A stretch of DNA of 64,000 nt, from assembly GCF_002285795.1 (NCBI RefSeq), contig NZ_CP022961.1, forward strand, positions 4,964,001 to 5,028,000. Reading direction: 5' to 3'. Below, one piece after another: positions 9,566 to 17,888 of this stretch. Position 1 is the first letter of the stretch, and the number at the start of each line of letters is the position of its first letter. The translations under genes were made by a program, and so were the position numbers. The notes below the pieces were generated by a model. The model was not told where the DNA came from. It searched no databases and worked only from the letters and a program-made list of their open reading frames with translations. The stretch is from Plantactinospora sp. KBS50. GTDB lineage: Bacteria; Actinomycetota; Actinomycetes; Mycobacteriales; Micromonosporaceae.

Positions 9566-10746
9566 TCAGCCCCAGGCGAGCGCGGCGGTGGCGGCGCCGA
9601 GTGCCAGCGCGGCGGTGACCGCCCCGGTGAGCACGAAGCGGGACCACCGGACGGACACCCCGGCGGCGCGGCAGCGCTCCACCCAGAGCAGCGTGGCCAG
9701 CGACGCCCAGGGCAGCACCAGCGGCCCGACGTTGGTGCCGACGAGCAGGCCGAGCAGCTGGCCGGTGTGCCCGGCCGGGATCACCGCCTCGCCGGACAGG
9801 TAGGCCGGCAGGTTGTTGATCAGGTTGGCCAGCACGGCGCCGGTGCCGGCCGCCCGCCACACGCCGGCCGCGCCGGAGTCGGTGCCGACGGCCGCGTGCA
9901 GCAGGTCCGACAGGCCGTACCGGACCACCGTGTCGACGATCAGGAACAGACCGGTCACCGAGGCCAGCAGGGGCCACGGGACCAGACTCCAGCGCAGCGC
10001 GGCGCGGTCCCGCAGCGCGTACGCGGCGACCAGCACGGCCGCGCCCGCCGCGGCGACCACCTCGATCGGCACCCCGGCCAGGATGCCCCGACGAACGCCA
10101 CGCAGGTCGCGGCCGCGATCCGGAACAGCACCGGGTCGGCCGCCCGGTGCGGGCCGGGCGGGACGTACCGGCCCCGGCCGCGGACCGCGGGCCGCCAGTA
10201 GAAGATCCACAGGCAGGCGGCGGTGGCCAGCACCGCGGCGAGCTGCGGCAGCGCCAGCCGGCCGGCGAACCGGAGGACCCCGAGGTCCAGCCGGTCGGCG
10301 GCCAGCAGGTTGGTCAGGTTGGCCACCGGCAGGCTGAGGCTTGCGGTGTTGGCCAGCCAGACGCTCGTCATGGCCAGCGGCAGCGGCGGGGCGTCGATCC
10401 GGGTCGCGGTGGCGATCATCACGGGGGTGAGCAGCACCGCCGTGGTGTCCAGGTTGAGGATGCCGGTGGTGACCGTGGCCAGGCAGACGGTCAGCGCGAA
10501 CAGCGCGCCGTGGCTGCCGCCGGCCAGCCGGGCCAGCCGGGTGGCCAGCACGTCGAACAGCTCCGCCCGGGCGGCCAGTTCGGCCAGGATCAGCACGGCG
10601 AACAGGAACGCCAGCAGCGGCGCGATCCGGTGCAGCGTGGTGCTCGCGTCGTGGCTCGGCACCAGCCCGGTGGCCAGGCAGAGCAGGCCGGCCGCGAGCA
10701 GCACGAGGGCCAGCGCTTCCGGACCGCCGCGCCGACGTACGCCCAT
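9566..10746 (-). CDS. SLC13/ArsB-type membrane transporter, apparent frameshift
   Basis: A 393-residue polytopic membrane protein of the ion-transporter superfamily (arsenical pump ArsB / SLC13 / NhaD-like). Family hallmarks are [13 protein letters not shown] and the two related NLTNL / [10 protein letters not shown] segments, with GTNVGP near the C-terminus. The reading frame breaks at a four-C run (10086-10089); adding one base joins CVAFVG to [15 protein letters not shown]. The ATG at 10746 is the first sensible start. No arsenate reductase or ArsR neighbour is present, so arsenite export is not supported; anion or Na+/H+ transport is equally possible. Confidence 0.8.
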
Positions 10747-10856
10747 CGCTCACCCTCCCCCGAGCCCCTGCGGCGCCCGCAGGTTACCCAGCGCGGGGCC
10801 GCGGCATTCGAAACCTGCTGGCGTCCGCCCCGGAGCACGGCCGTACGCTGGACCCC

Positions 10857-12266
10857 GTGACGGTACGCGTGCGCTTCGCCCCATCCCCGACCGGAATGTT
10901 CCACGTCGGCGGCGCCCGGTCGGCGCTGCAGAACTGGATCTTCGCCAGGCAGCAGGGCGGGGTGATGGTGCTGCGCATCGAGGACACCGACGCCGCGCGC
11001 AACCGGCCCGAATGGACCGAGGGCATCCTGTCGGCGCTGGAGTGGATCGGCATCGGCCGGGACACCTACGAGGGGCCGTACTTCCAGTCGTCGTACGCGG
11101 CGCAGCAGCGGGCCGCGGCCGTCCGGCTGTACGAGGCGGGCCGCGCCTACTACTGCGACTGCACCCGGGAGGACGTGCAACTGCGCGGCGGGTCGCAGTA
11201 CTCCGGCTACGACGGGTTCTGCCGGGACCGTGACCTGGGTCCCGGGGAGAAGCGGGCGCTGCGGTTCCGCACTCCGGACGAGGGCGCCACCGTGGTGGTG
11301 GACCTGATCCGCGGCGAGCCGACCTTCGAGAACCGGCTGATCGAGGACTTCGTGATCGCCCGCGGCGACGGCTCGCCGGTGTTCCTGCTGGCCAACGTGG
11401 TGGACGACATCACCATGGAGATCACCCACGTGATCCGGGCCGAGGAGCACCTGCCGAACACGCCCAAGCAGCAACTGCTCTGGGACGCGCTGGGGGTCAA
11501 GCCGCCGGTCTGGGCGCACGTGCCGGTGGTGGTCAACGAGAAGCGGCAGAAGCTGTCGAAGCGGCGGGACAAGGTCGCGCTGGAGGCGTACCGGGACGAG
11601 GGTTACCTGGCCGACGCCATGCGCAACTACCTGATGCTGCTCGGCTGGGCTCCCTCGGGCGACCGGGAGATCGTGCCGTGGTCGGTGATCGAGTCGGAGT
11701 TCCGGCTGGAGGATGTGAACCCCTCCCCCGCGTTCTTCGACGAGAAGAAGCTGCGGGCGTTCAACGGCGAGTACATCCGGGCGCTGCCGGTGCAGGACTT
11801 CGTGGCGGCGTGCCGGCCGTGGCTGACCGGGACGGAGACGATCGCCCCGCCGCCGTGGCGGCCCGAGGAGTTCGACGCGACGACGTTCGCCGCGGTGGCG
11901 CCGCTGGCGCAGACGCGGATCGCGCTGCTCAGCGAGATCGTGCCGAATGTCGACTTCCTGTTCCTGGAGTCGCCGCTGATGGACGAGGCGTCCTGGGCCA
12001 AGGCCATGAAGGAGGGCTCGGCCGAGTTGCTGGACGCCGCGATCGAGGCGTTCGCGGCGCTGCCGGAGTGGACGGCCGAGGTGCTCAAGGCGACGCTGGA
12101 GCGGGTGGGCGCCGACCGGGGGCTCAAGCTGGGCAAGGCGCAGGCGCCGGTCCGGGTGGCGGTGACCGGCCGGACCGTCGGGCTGCCGCTGTTCGAGTCG
12201 CTGGAGGTGCTGGGCCGGGAGCGCACCCTGACCCGGCTGCGCGCCGCCCGCCTGCGCCTGCCCTGA
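10857..12266 (+). CDS. gltX: Glutamyl-tRNA synthetase
   Basis: A 469-residue class Ib aminoacyl-tRNA synthetase that charges tRNA-Glu. The ATP-site HIGH-type motif appears in [15 protein letters not shown] near residue 6-20 and the KMSKS-type loop as KLSKRRDK near residue 232. The protein is the length expected for the discriminating or non-discriminating bacterial enzyme; actinobacteria often use it to mischarge tRNA-Gln for GatCAB. Start is GTG (10857), giving VRFAPSPTG. It is convergent with the epimerase gene, with only 11 bases between stops, so no separate terminator is visible. Confidence 0.96.
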   Translation: MTVRVRFAPSPTGMFHVGGARSALQNWIFARQQGGVMVLRIEDTDAARNRPEWTEGILSALEWIGIGRDTYEGPYFQSSYAAQQRAAAVRLYEAGRAYYCDCTREDVQLRGGSQYSGYDGFCRDRDLGPGEKRALRFRTPDEGATVVVDLIRGEPTFENRLIEDFVIARGDGSPVFLLANVVDDITMEITHVIRAEEHLPNTPKQQLLWDALGVKPPVWAHVPVVVNEKRQKLSKRRDKVALEAYRDEGYLADAMRNYLMLLGWAPSGDREIVPWSVIESEFRLEDVNPSPAFFDEKKLRAFNGEYIRALPVQDFVAACRPWLTGTETIAPPPWRPEEFDATTFAAVAPLAQTRIALLSEIVPNVDFLFLESPLMDEASWAKAMKEGSAELLDAAIEAFAALPEWTAEVLKATLERVGADRGLKLGKAQAPVRVAVTGRTVGLPLFESLEVLGRERTLTRLRAARLRLP

Positions 12267-12277
12267 GCCCGGGCGCG

Positions 12278-13191
12278 TCACGCGCGCAGCAGCCGGGCCG
12301 CCTCGCGCAGGGCGTCGTCGAGGGGTTCGGGCTTGAGCCCGAAGGTCTCGGTCGCCGCGGTCGAGTCCATGACGAACGGCCGGGTGAACTGGTAGCGGGT
12401 GGTGCGCAGTTCGCGGACCATCGTTGAGAAGAGGCCCACGCCCCACATCAGCGGGTACGGGATGGTGGCCAGCTTCGGCGCGGGCGCCCCGGTCACGGCG
12501 GCGAACCGGGTGGCCAGTTGCCGGATGGTCAGCGGCGCGGCGCTGGGCACGTGCCAGGCCCGGCCCCAGGCCCGTTCGTCGGTCGCGGCGGTGACCAGCA
12601 TCCGGGCCACGTCGCTTGTCGAGGTCCAGGTGTGCGGCACGTCCAGCGGTGCGGGCAGGTACGCCCGGCGGCCGGCCAGCACCGGCCCGCCGAGGGCGAA
12701 GCTGAGGATGCCCTGCGCCTGGAGGTAGTCGCTGCCGCGTACCTCGGTGGCCCGGATCCGGCCGGCCTCGTGCGCGGCCAGCGCGGCCCGCCACATCTCG
12801 CCGCGGATCCGCAGCTTCGGGTGGGTCGCGGCGAGCGGCGTCCGCTCGGTCATCGGCCCGTCGACCGGTCCGTACGGGTAGAGCGTGCTCGTGGTGACCA
12901 GGGTGGCCCCGGTGCGCTCGGCGGCGGCCAGCAGCGCGGCCGACAGCGGCGGCCAGTCGGTGAGCCAGGTGTGGTACTGCGGGTTGGCGCAGTTGTAGAG
13001 CGCCGCCGCGTCCCGGGTGAGCGCGCTGAGCCGGTCGGCGTCGGTGGCGTCGGCGGCGATCCGCTCGACGAGCGGGTGCTCGGGTCCGCCGCCCCGGCGG
13101 CTGAGCAGCCGCACCCGGTCCCCCGCCGGGCCAGTTGCAGTGCGGTGGTGGAACCGATCTGGCCGGCCCCCACGATGACATGCGTCGACAT
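12278..13191 (-). CDS. NAD-dependent epimerase/dehydratase family protein, apparent frameshift
   Basis: A roughly 304-residue extended-SDR-like protein. The N-terminal nucleotide site VIVGAGQIGSTTALQLARRG is in one frame and the rest (DRVRLLSRRGG, TSTLYPYG, the SDYLQAQG and HVPSAAPLTIRQLA segments) in another. The shift falls in a five-C run (13120-13124); one extra base joins ARRG to DRVRLLS. The ATG at 13191 has a ggagg ribosome site. The NAD motif GxGxxG and the absence of a clear YxxxK suggest an NmrA/atypical SDR role rather than sugar epimerisation. Divergent from a TetR gene with two matching operator palindromes between them, which implies that this gene is its target. Confidence 0.8.
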
Positions 13192-13202
13192 GATGTACCT
13201 CC

Positions 13203-13276
13203 ACTCAACGAGAGCACCGCTCTCTGTTGAGTACAACAATCACTCCCGGCGGCCCGACTGTCAAGAGCAGTGCTCT
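13203..13276. promoter_or_regulatory. Two TetR-type operators between epimerase and tetR
   Basis: Site 1, agagcaccgctct (13211-13223), is nested in longer arms actcaac...gttgagt (13203-13232). Site 2, agagcagtgctct (13264-13276), is a perfect palindrome around one central base. Their centres are 53 bp apart, close to five helical turns, so both would face the same side of the DNA. They lie in the divergent gap of a TetR regulator and the epimerase gene. Confidence 0.75.
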
Positions 13277-13300
13277 CGGATGTGTGCAAGAATCGCCGTC

Positions 13301-14050
13301 ATGCCTGCTGGATCGATCCGCGCCCGGGTCCGCGCCGAGATGATCGAGGAGATCAAGGCGACCGCCCGGCGACACCTGGCCGCCGAGGGTGCCAACCTGT
13401 CGCTGCGGGCGGTGGCCCGGGACATGGGCATGGTCTCCTCGGCGCTGTACCGCTACTTCGCCAGCCGGGACGACCTGCTCACCGCCCTGATCATGGACGC
13501 GTACGACGCGCTCGGCGACGCCGTCGAGACCGCCGACGCGCGGGTGGCCGACCGGGACGACCTGCTCGGCCGCTGGCTGGCGGCCGGGCACGCGATCCGG
13601 GACTGGGCGCTGGCCAACCCCGCCGAGTACGCCCTGCTGTTCGGCAGCCCGGTGCCCGGTTACGCCGCGCCGACGGACACCGTCCGGGCGGCCGCCCGCA
13701 CCCCGGCCGTGCTCGTCGGCATCGCCGCCGACGGCGTACGCGCCGGAACGCTTGCCGAACACGACCCGGACGACCTTCCGGAGCAGGTCCGCGCCGACGC
13801 CACCGCGATCGCCGCCTCCTTCTCCCCGGACGTCCCGCCGGCCGCGCTGACCGCCGCCATGCTCGCCTGGATGAGCCTCTTCGGCGCGGTCAGCTTCGAG
13901 CTGTTCGGCCAGCTCAACAACACCGTGTACGCCCGCCGCGAACTCTTCGGCCACCACCTGCGCCGGCTCGCCGGCCACCTCGGGCTGCCCGCCGGCGACC
14001 ACCCGAAGGGCCGGACACCCGACTCCCCCAAAACGCGCAATCGGCGCTAG
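13301..14050 (+). CDS. TetR/AcrR family transcriptional regulator
   Basis: A 249-residue regulator with an N-terminal HTH (LSLRAVARDMGMVSSALYRYFASRDDLL, cited in parts: LSLRAVARDMGMVSSALYRY then FASRDDLL) around residues 30-60 and a large alpha-helical ligand domain of the WHG/TetR-C type (ANPAEYALLFGSPVPGY). The ATG at 13301 gives the usual N-terminal length before the HTH. It probably represses itself and the divergent epimerase gene through the paired AGAGC-N3-GCTCT sites. The ligand is unknown. Confidence 0.92.
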   Translation: MPAGSIRARVRAEMIEEIKATARRHLAAEGANLSLRAVARDMGMVSSALYRYFASRDDLLTALIMDAYDALGDAVETADARVADRDDLLGRWLAAGHAIRDWALANPAEYALLFGSPVPGYAAPTDTVRAAARTPAVLVGIAADGVRAGTLAEHDPDDLPEQVRADATAIAASFSPDVPPAALTAAMLAWMSLFGAVSFELFGQLNNTVYARRELFGHHLRRLAGHLGLPAGDHPKGRTPDSPKTRNRR

Positions 14051-14257
14051 GATTCGTTCCACGATCATCGGGGTACGGATCGCAAATGGCTCCAATCACC
14101 CGGCTGCTTCGCCCACCCCAGTGGCCTGCCGCGCAATCTCCTGCAGCTCAGGCTCCGCCACCGGCGCGCGATGGCCGGGTCGCGGGGCGTGGCCGCGTGC
14201 CGCGCCACAGGAGCATGCTGCGCCGGAGCCACGTCGGACGGGGCGAGGAGGTCGGCC

Positions 14258-14911
14258 ATGGTCGGTAGGGTGCGCGGGCCGGTGATCCTCACCGCGCTGG
14301 TGGTCGCGGCCCTCGGCGCCGTTCTCGGCGGCGCCCGACCGGCGCAGGCCGCGCCGAAACCCACGCCGACCACGCTCACCGTCACCCCGGAGGGTGACGG
14401 TGACCCGGTGAGCGTGCGGTCCGATCAGGACAGCGCGCTGTTCGCGACGCTGCTGGACCAGGTGAGCTGGTTGCGCGCCGCGAGCGGCCAGGGCGAGCCG
14501 TCCTCGGATACCGACCTCGGTCGCAAGTACACGGTCCTGGTCACCGTGGGTGACGAGGCGCGCCAGACCTACGACCTGTATCCGCTGGCCAAGGGCGGAC
14601 CGCGGGCCTACCGGCCGAGCAAGCAACCGGACCGCCGGGCGACGTCGGCCGCCTGGTTCTACGGGCGGCTGAACATGGACGAGGCGCTGCGCGCGGTGGG
14701 TGTGCCGCTGCCCGGGTCGCCGGCCACCGTCACGGGCGGGATCGGCGGCGGCGCGGCGGTCGACGAGGAGGACCCGCTGGACCCGGCGGAGGGGATCAAC
14801 GAGGCCGTCGGCGACCTGCGCCGGGTGCTGATGCTGAACACCGCCGTGCTCATCGCGATCACGCTGGGTCTGGCCGGCATCGCGTACCTGATCCGGCGCC
14901 GCACGAGCTGA
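14258..14911 (+). CDS. Putative secreted membrane-anchored protein, function unknown
   Basis: A 217-residue protein I do not recognise. It has a signal peptide (GPVILTALVVAALGAVLGG, cleavage near AQAAPK), an extracytoplasmic domain of about 130 residues, an acidic stretch (AVDEEDPLDPAEG) and one C-terminal membrane helix (LMLNTAVLIAITLGLAGIAYLI) followed by RRRTS. This topology (exported domain, single C-terminal anchor, short basic tail) suggests a surface protein. The ATG 14258 is preferred because gaggag (14245-14250) lies 7 bases upstream; longer in-frame starts exist. Confidence 0.75.
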   Translation: MVGRVRGPVILTALVVAALGAVLGGARPAQAAPKPTPTTLTVTPEGDGDPVSVRSDQDSALFATLLDQVSWLRAASGQGEPSSDTDLGRKYTVLVTVGDEARQTYDLYPLAKGGPRAYRPSKQPDRRATSAAWFYGRLNMDEALRAVGVPLPGSPATVTGGIGGGAAVDEEDPLDPAEGINEAVGDLRRVLMLNTAVLIAITLGLAGIAYLIRRRTS

Positions 14912-14931
14912 CCCCGGCGCCGGGCGCCGGC

Positions 14932-15858
14932 TCAGACCTCCAGCACGAGCTTGCCGCGCACGTGCCCACCCTCGACCACCCGCTGCGCCTCGGCCGCCGC
15001 GGCGAGCGGGTACGTCCGTTCCACGTGGACCGTCAACCGGCCGGCGTCCACCAGGCCGGCGAGCACGCTCAGGTCCGCGGTGGACGGCTTCACGAAGACG
15101 TACACGCCGCCGAGTTCGGCGGCACCGACCGGGTCCGCGATCGAGGCCAGCCGCCCGGCGTCGGTCAGCAGCTCGGCCGAGGCCGCCAGGCCGGCACCGC
15201 CGAACACGTCGAGCACCACGTCGACCCCCTCCGGCGCCAGCTCGCGGACCCGGTCGGCCAGGCCCGTCCCGTGCGGCACCGGTTCGGCGCCCAGCGCCCG
15301 GACGAAGTCGTGGTTGCGTTCGCTCGCCGTGCCGATCACCCGGGCCGCGCCGAACGTGCGGGCCAACTGGACCGCGAGGTGCCCCACGCCGCCGGAGGCC
15401 GCGTGCACCAGCACGGTGTCGCCCTCGTCCACGCCGGCGGCCCGCAGGGCCTGGTACGCGGTCAGCCCGGCCAGCGGCAGGCCGGCTGCCTCGGCCCAGG
15501 AGACCTGCTCGGGCCGGCTGGCCAGGGTGCGCTCCGGCGCGGGCACGAGTTCCGCGTACGTGCCGTGCTGGATCTCGTCCCGCCGGACGTACCCGATGAC
15601 CTCGTCGCCGGCGGCCAGGCCGGACACCGCCGGACCGACCGCCACGACGACGCCGGCCAGGTCCCAGCCGGGGACCAGCGGGAAGTGCGTGGGGAAGGCG
15701 GCGGCCAGGTGCCCGGCGCGGATCTTGCAGTCCACGGGATTCACCCCGACGGCCCGGGTCCGGACCAGGACCGTGTCCGGCCCCACCGGCGGATCCGGCA
15801 GCTCCTGCTCGACCAGCAGCTCGGCGCCGCCGTACCGGGAGATCGCCATCGCCCTCAC
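14932..15858 (-). CDS. NADP-dependent quinone oxidoreductase-like MDR protein
   Basis: A 308-residue medium-chain dehydrogenase/reductase of the zinc-independent quinone reductase type. It shows PVDCKIRAGHL, the PGWDLAGVVVAVG core, the LPLAGLTAYQAL segment before the Rossmann fold, and the NADPH site VHAASGGVGHLAVQLA near residue 148. The C-terminus HVRGKLVLEV is typical. Zinc ligands of alcohol dehydrogenases are missing, so NADPH-dependent reduction of quinones or enones is the likely chemistry. Starts at an ATG (15858); convergent with the preceding secreted protein. Confidence 0.92.
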   Translation of the reverse strand: MRAMAISRYGGAELLVEQELPDPPVGPDTVLVRTRAVGVNPVDCKIRAGHLAAAFPTHFPLVPGWDLAGVVVAVGPAVSGLAAGDEVIGYVRRDEIQHGTYAELVPAPERTLASRPEQVSWAEAAGLPLAGLTAYQALRAAGVDEGDTVLVHAASGGVGHLAVQLARTFGAARVIGTASERNHDFVRALGAEPVPHGTGLADRVRELAPEGVDVVLDVFGGAGLAASAELLTDAGRLASIADPVGAAELGGVYVFVKPSTADLSVLAGLVDAGRLTVHVERTYPLAAAAEAQRVVEGGHVRGKLVLEV

Positions 15859-16504
15859 GCCAGCAACACTAGGGCCGGGGCAGCGCCGCCGCTGGCGGAA
15901 CGGCCCAGGCGGCGACCCTGGCGGCGTCCCCGGCGGTCTCCCTGGCTGCGACCCCGGCCGTCTCCCCGGCGGTCTCCCCGGCGGCGACCCCGGCCGTCTC
16001 CCCGGCTGCGTCCCCGGCGCCGGCCCGGCACAGGTCGGGCGTCAGCACCACCGGCGCGGCGGACGCTCCCGGCGGGCCACCCGGGTGCGGGGGCGGACCC
16101 CCAGATGTCGGTGCGCCCCGGCCCACCCGGGCCGGGAACTCTGACAGTCGGGGCGGCGCGGCGGCTGGTCCTGCGGGCCGCCCGGTTCCGGGCCGCAGGG
16201 CCCGTTCCGCCCGGCCCCCTGCCGCGGGCACTGGCCCGGGATGCAGGACGCCTGCTCGTCGCCGCCGCGCTCGGCCTCCCCGTGCACGTTTCGGCCTCCT
16301 CCCCCGGTGCCGCCTTCCGGACGCGGACATGCCGGGGCGCGAGTCGGCGTGCAGCCGACCGCTGGCCCCGTGTCCAGCCCCGCTACCGTACTGACCCCGA
16401 CCGACGATCCTGACGGCGGCCACACCCGGAACGCGGCGGCCGTACCGCGGCCGTATCGCGGCCCTCGGAGTTGCCCCGACGGCGACGCGTGACAGGCTGG
16501 GGCC
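15859..16504. other. Gene-poor 646-bp interval with degenerate tandem repeats
   Basis: Between the MDR gene and the PucR gene I see no supported coding region. The left third (about 15905-16020) is a degenerate array built on gtctccccggc and gaccccggcc units. A minus-strand open frame across it (15869-16423) reads as Ala/Gly/Glu/Thr repeats and Arg/Pro-rich sequence without a recognisable domain or ribosome site. The right end carries the direct repeat gcggccgta(c/t)c near 16438-16462, possibly part of the pucR promoter. Confidence 0.6.
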
Positions 16505-17752
16505 ATGCCCGCCGACGACCCCGCCCAGCAGGAGAACCCCGCTCCCGCGCGCCCGCCGGAGGCGGCCGACGGCGTCCTCTCCGCGACCCTGCGCCGGATC
16601 GAGCGGGCCGCCGGCACGCTGGCCACGGCGAGCGTGGCGCGGATGGAGGAGACGCTGCCCTGGTTCCGGGGTCTGCCGGCCGAGCAGCGTTCCTGGGTCA
16701 TGCTGGTCGCCCAGGCCGGCGTGCGGTCCCTGGTCGAGTGGCTCGGCAACGGCGGCGTCGCGACCGGCAGCCCGCAGGAGGTCTCCGACGAGGTCTTCGC
16801 GGCGGCGCCGCGCGCCCTGGCCCGCAGCATCAGCCTCCAGCAGACCGTGGCGCTGATCAAGGTCACGATCGACGTGGTCGAGGAACAGGTGCCGGTGCTG
16901 GCCGCGGAGGGCGAGGAGCAGCCGCTGCGGGAGGCCGTCCTGCGGTTCTCCCGGGAGATCGCGTTCTCGGCGGCCCGCGTCTACGCCCGCGCCGCCGAGA
17001 CCCGGGGAGCCTGGGACGCCCGGTTGCAGGCGCTGCTGGTCGACGCGCTGCTGCGGGGCGATTCGCGGGACGTGCTGGCCAGCCGGGCGGCCGCGCTCGG
17101 CTGGGCGGACGCGCAGCCGGTCACCGTGGCGGTGGGCCGGTCACCCGGTGGCGAGGTGGCCGCCGTCCTGCTCACGCTCTACCGGGCCGCCCGCCGGCTG
17201 GGGGTGGAGGTGATCGGCGGCGTACACGGGGACCGTCTGGTGGTGGTCCTCGGCGGCGCGGCCGATCCGATGGCCGCGACCGGCCGGTTGCTGGCCGCCT
17301 TCGGCGACGGGCCGGTGGTGGTGGGTCCGGTGGTACCCAGCCTGGACGAGGCCACCGAGTCGGCCCGGGCCGCCGTCGCCGGCTTCCGCGCCGCGCCCGC
17401 CTGGCCGGCGGCGCCGCGCCCGGTCTCCGCCGCCGACCTGCTGCCGGAGCGGGCCCTGGCCGGCGACCCGGACGCCCGCCGGGGGCTGCGCCAGGACGTG
17501 TTCGCGGTGCTGACCCGGGCCGGCGGCGAACTGGTGGAGACCCTGGACGCGTTCTTCGCCAGCGGCGGGGTGCTGGAGAGCGCGGCCCGGTCGCTGTTCG
17601 TGCACCCGAACACGGTGCGGTACCGGCTGCGGCGCATCGGCGAGGTCACCGGCTACTCCCCGCTGTCGTCCCGGGACGCGTACGCGCTGCGGATGGCGCT
17701 CACGGTGGGCCGGCTGGACCCGGCCGTCCCACCGGCCTCGTACCAGACTTAG
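16505..17752 (+). CDS. fasR: PucR/CdaR family regulator, FasR-like activator of fatty acid genes
   Basis: A 415-residue protein with the PucR layout: variable N-terminal helical domain, a GGDEF-like middle region, and a C-terminal HTH_30 domain (LVETLDAFFASGGVLESAAR, then LFVHPNTVRYRLRRIGEVTG) near residues 345-395. It sits directly upstream of fabD, as FasR does in Streptomyces coelicolor, where it binds and activates the fabDHPF promoter, and as Rv2242 does before fabD in Mycobacterium tuberculosis. The role here is inferred from synteny. Start ATG 16505 has no strong ribosome site. A 136-bp gap with repeated elements separates it from fabD. Confidence 0.88.
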   Translation: MPADDPAQQENPAPARPPEAADGVLSATLRRIERAAGTLATASVARMEETLPWFRGLPAEQRSWVMLVAQAGVRSLVEWLGNGGVATGSPQEVSDEVFAAAPRALARSISLQQTVALIKVTIDVVEEQVPVLAAEGEEQPLREAVLRFSREIAFSAARVYARAAETRGAWDARLQALLVDALLRGDSRDVLASRAAALGWADAQPVTVAVGRSPGGEVAAVLLTLYRAARRLGVEVIGGVHGDRLVVVLGGAADPMAATGRLLAAFGDGPVVVGPVVPSLDEATESARAAVAGFRAAPAWPAAPRPVSAADLLPERALAGDPDARRGLRQDVFAVLTRAGGELVETLDAFFASGGVLESAARSLFVHPNTVRYRLRRIGEVTGYSPLSSRDAYALRMALTVGRLDPAVPPASYQT

Positions 17753-17801
17753 CGGCAGATAGCGGACGAGAAACGCCAGGATGGCGACGACCTCCACCGA
17801 T

Positions 17802-17838
17802 CTTTGTAGGATTCACACAAAGGTTGTAGGAGGGATTG
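17802..17838 (+). promoter_or_regulatory. fab operon promoter/operator candidate
   Basis: Two direct copies of ttgtagga (17804-17811, 17824-17831) lie exactly 20 bp apart, two helical turns. They overlap an inverted repeat ctttgt (17802-17807) / acaaag (17817-17822). The first copy includes taggat, a good -10 hexamer. The second merges into ggaggg, the ribosome site of a 15-codon leader frame. This is the best candidate for the PucR (FasR-like) binding site. Confidence 0.5.
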
Positions 17839-17886
17839 GTGACTGGCGTCAACCACATGACCGCCGAGTATGCCGCAAAGTCGTAG
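17839..17886 (+). CDS. 15-codon leader ORF upstream of fabD
   Basis: A GTG at 17839, six bases after a strong ggaggg (17829-17834 region), opens a frame reading (M)TGVNHMTAEYAAKS and stopping with TAG at 17884-17886. The fabD GTG follows two bases later at 17889, while fabD has no good ribosome site of its own. This arrangement fits translational coupling of fabD to a leader peptide. It could also be a chance frame, with the ribosome site used at a distance. No homologue is known to me. Confidence 0.45.
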   Translation: MTGVNHMTAEYAAKS

Positions 17887-17888
17887 AC

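Noticed and set aside
9566-10746. ArsB-like pump considered as an arsenic-resistance operon.
   Set aside because: No ArsR, ArsC or ArsA gene is adjacent and the sequence fits the broader SLC13/ion-transporter superfamily equally well.
15869-16423. A 184-codon minus-strand open frame.
   Set aside because: It is Ala/Gly/Arg-rich repeat translation without domain or ribosome site, caused by the repeat array and high GC.
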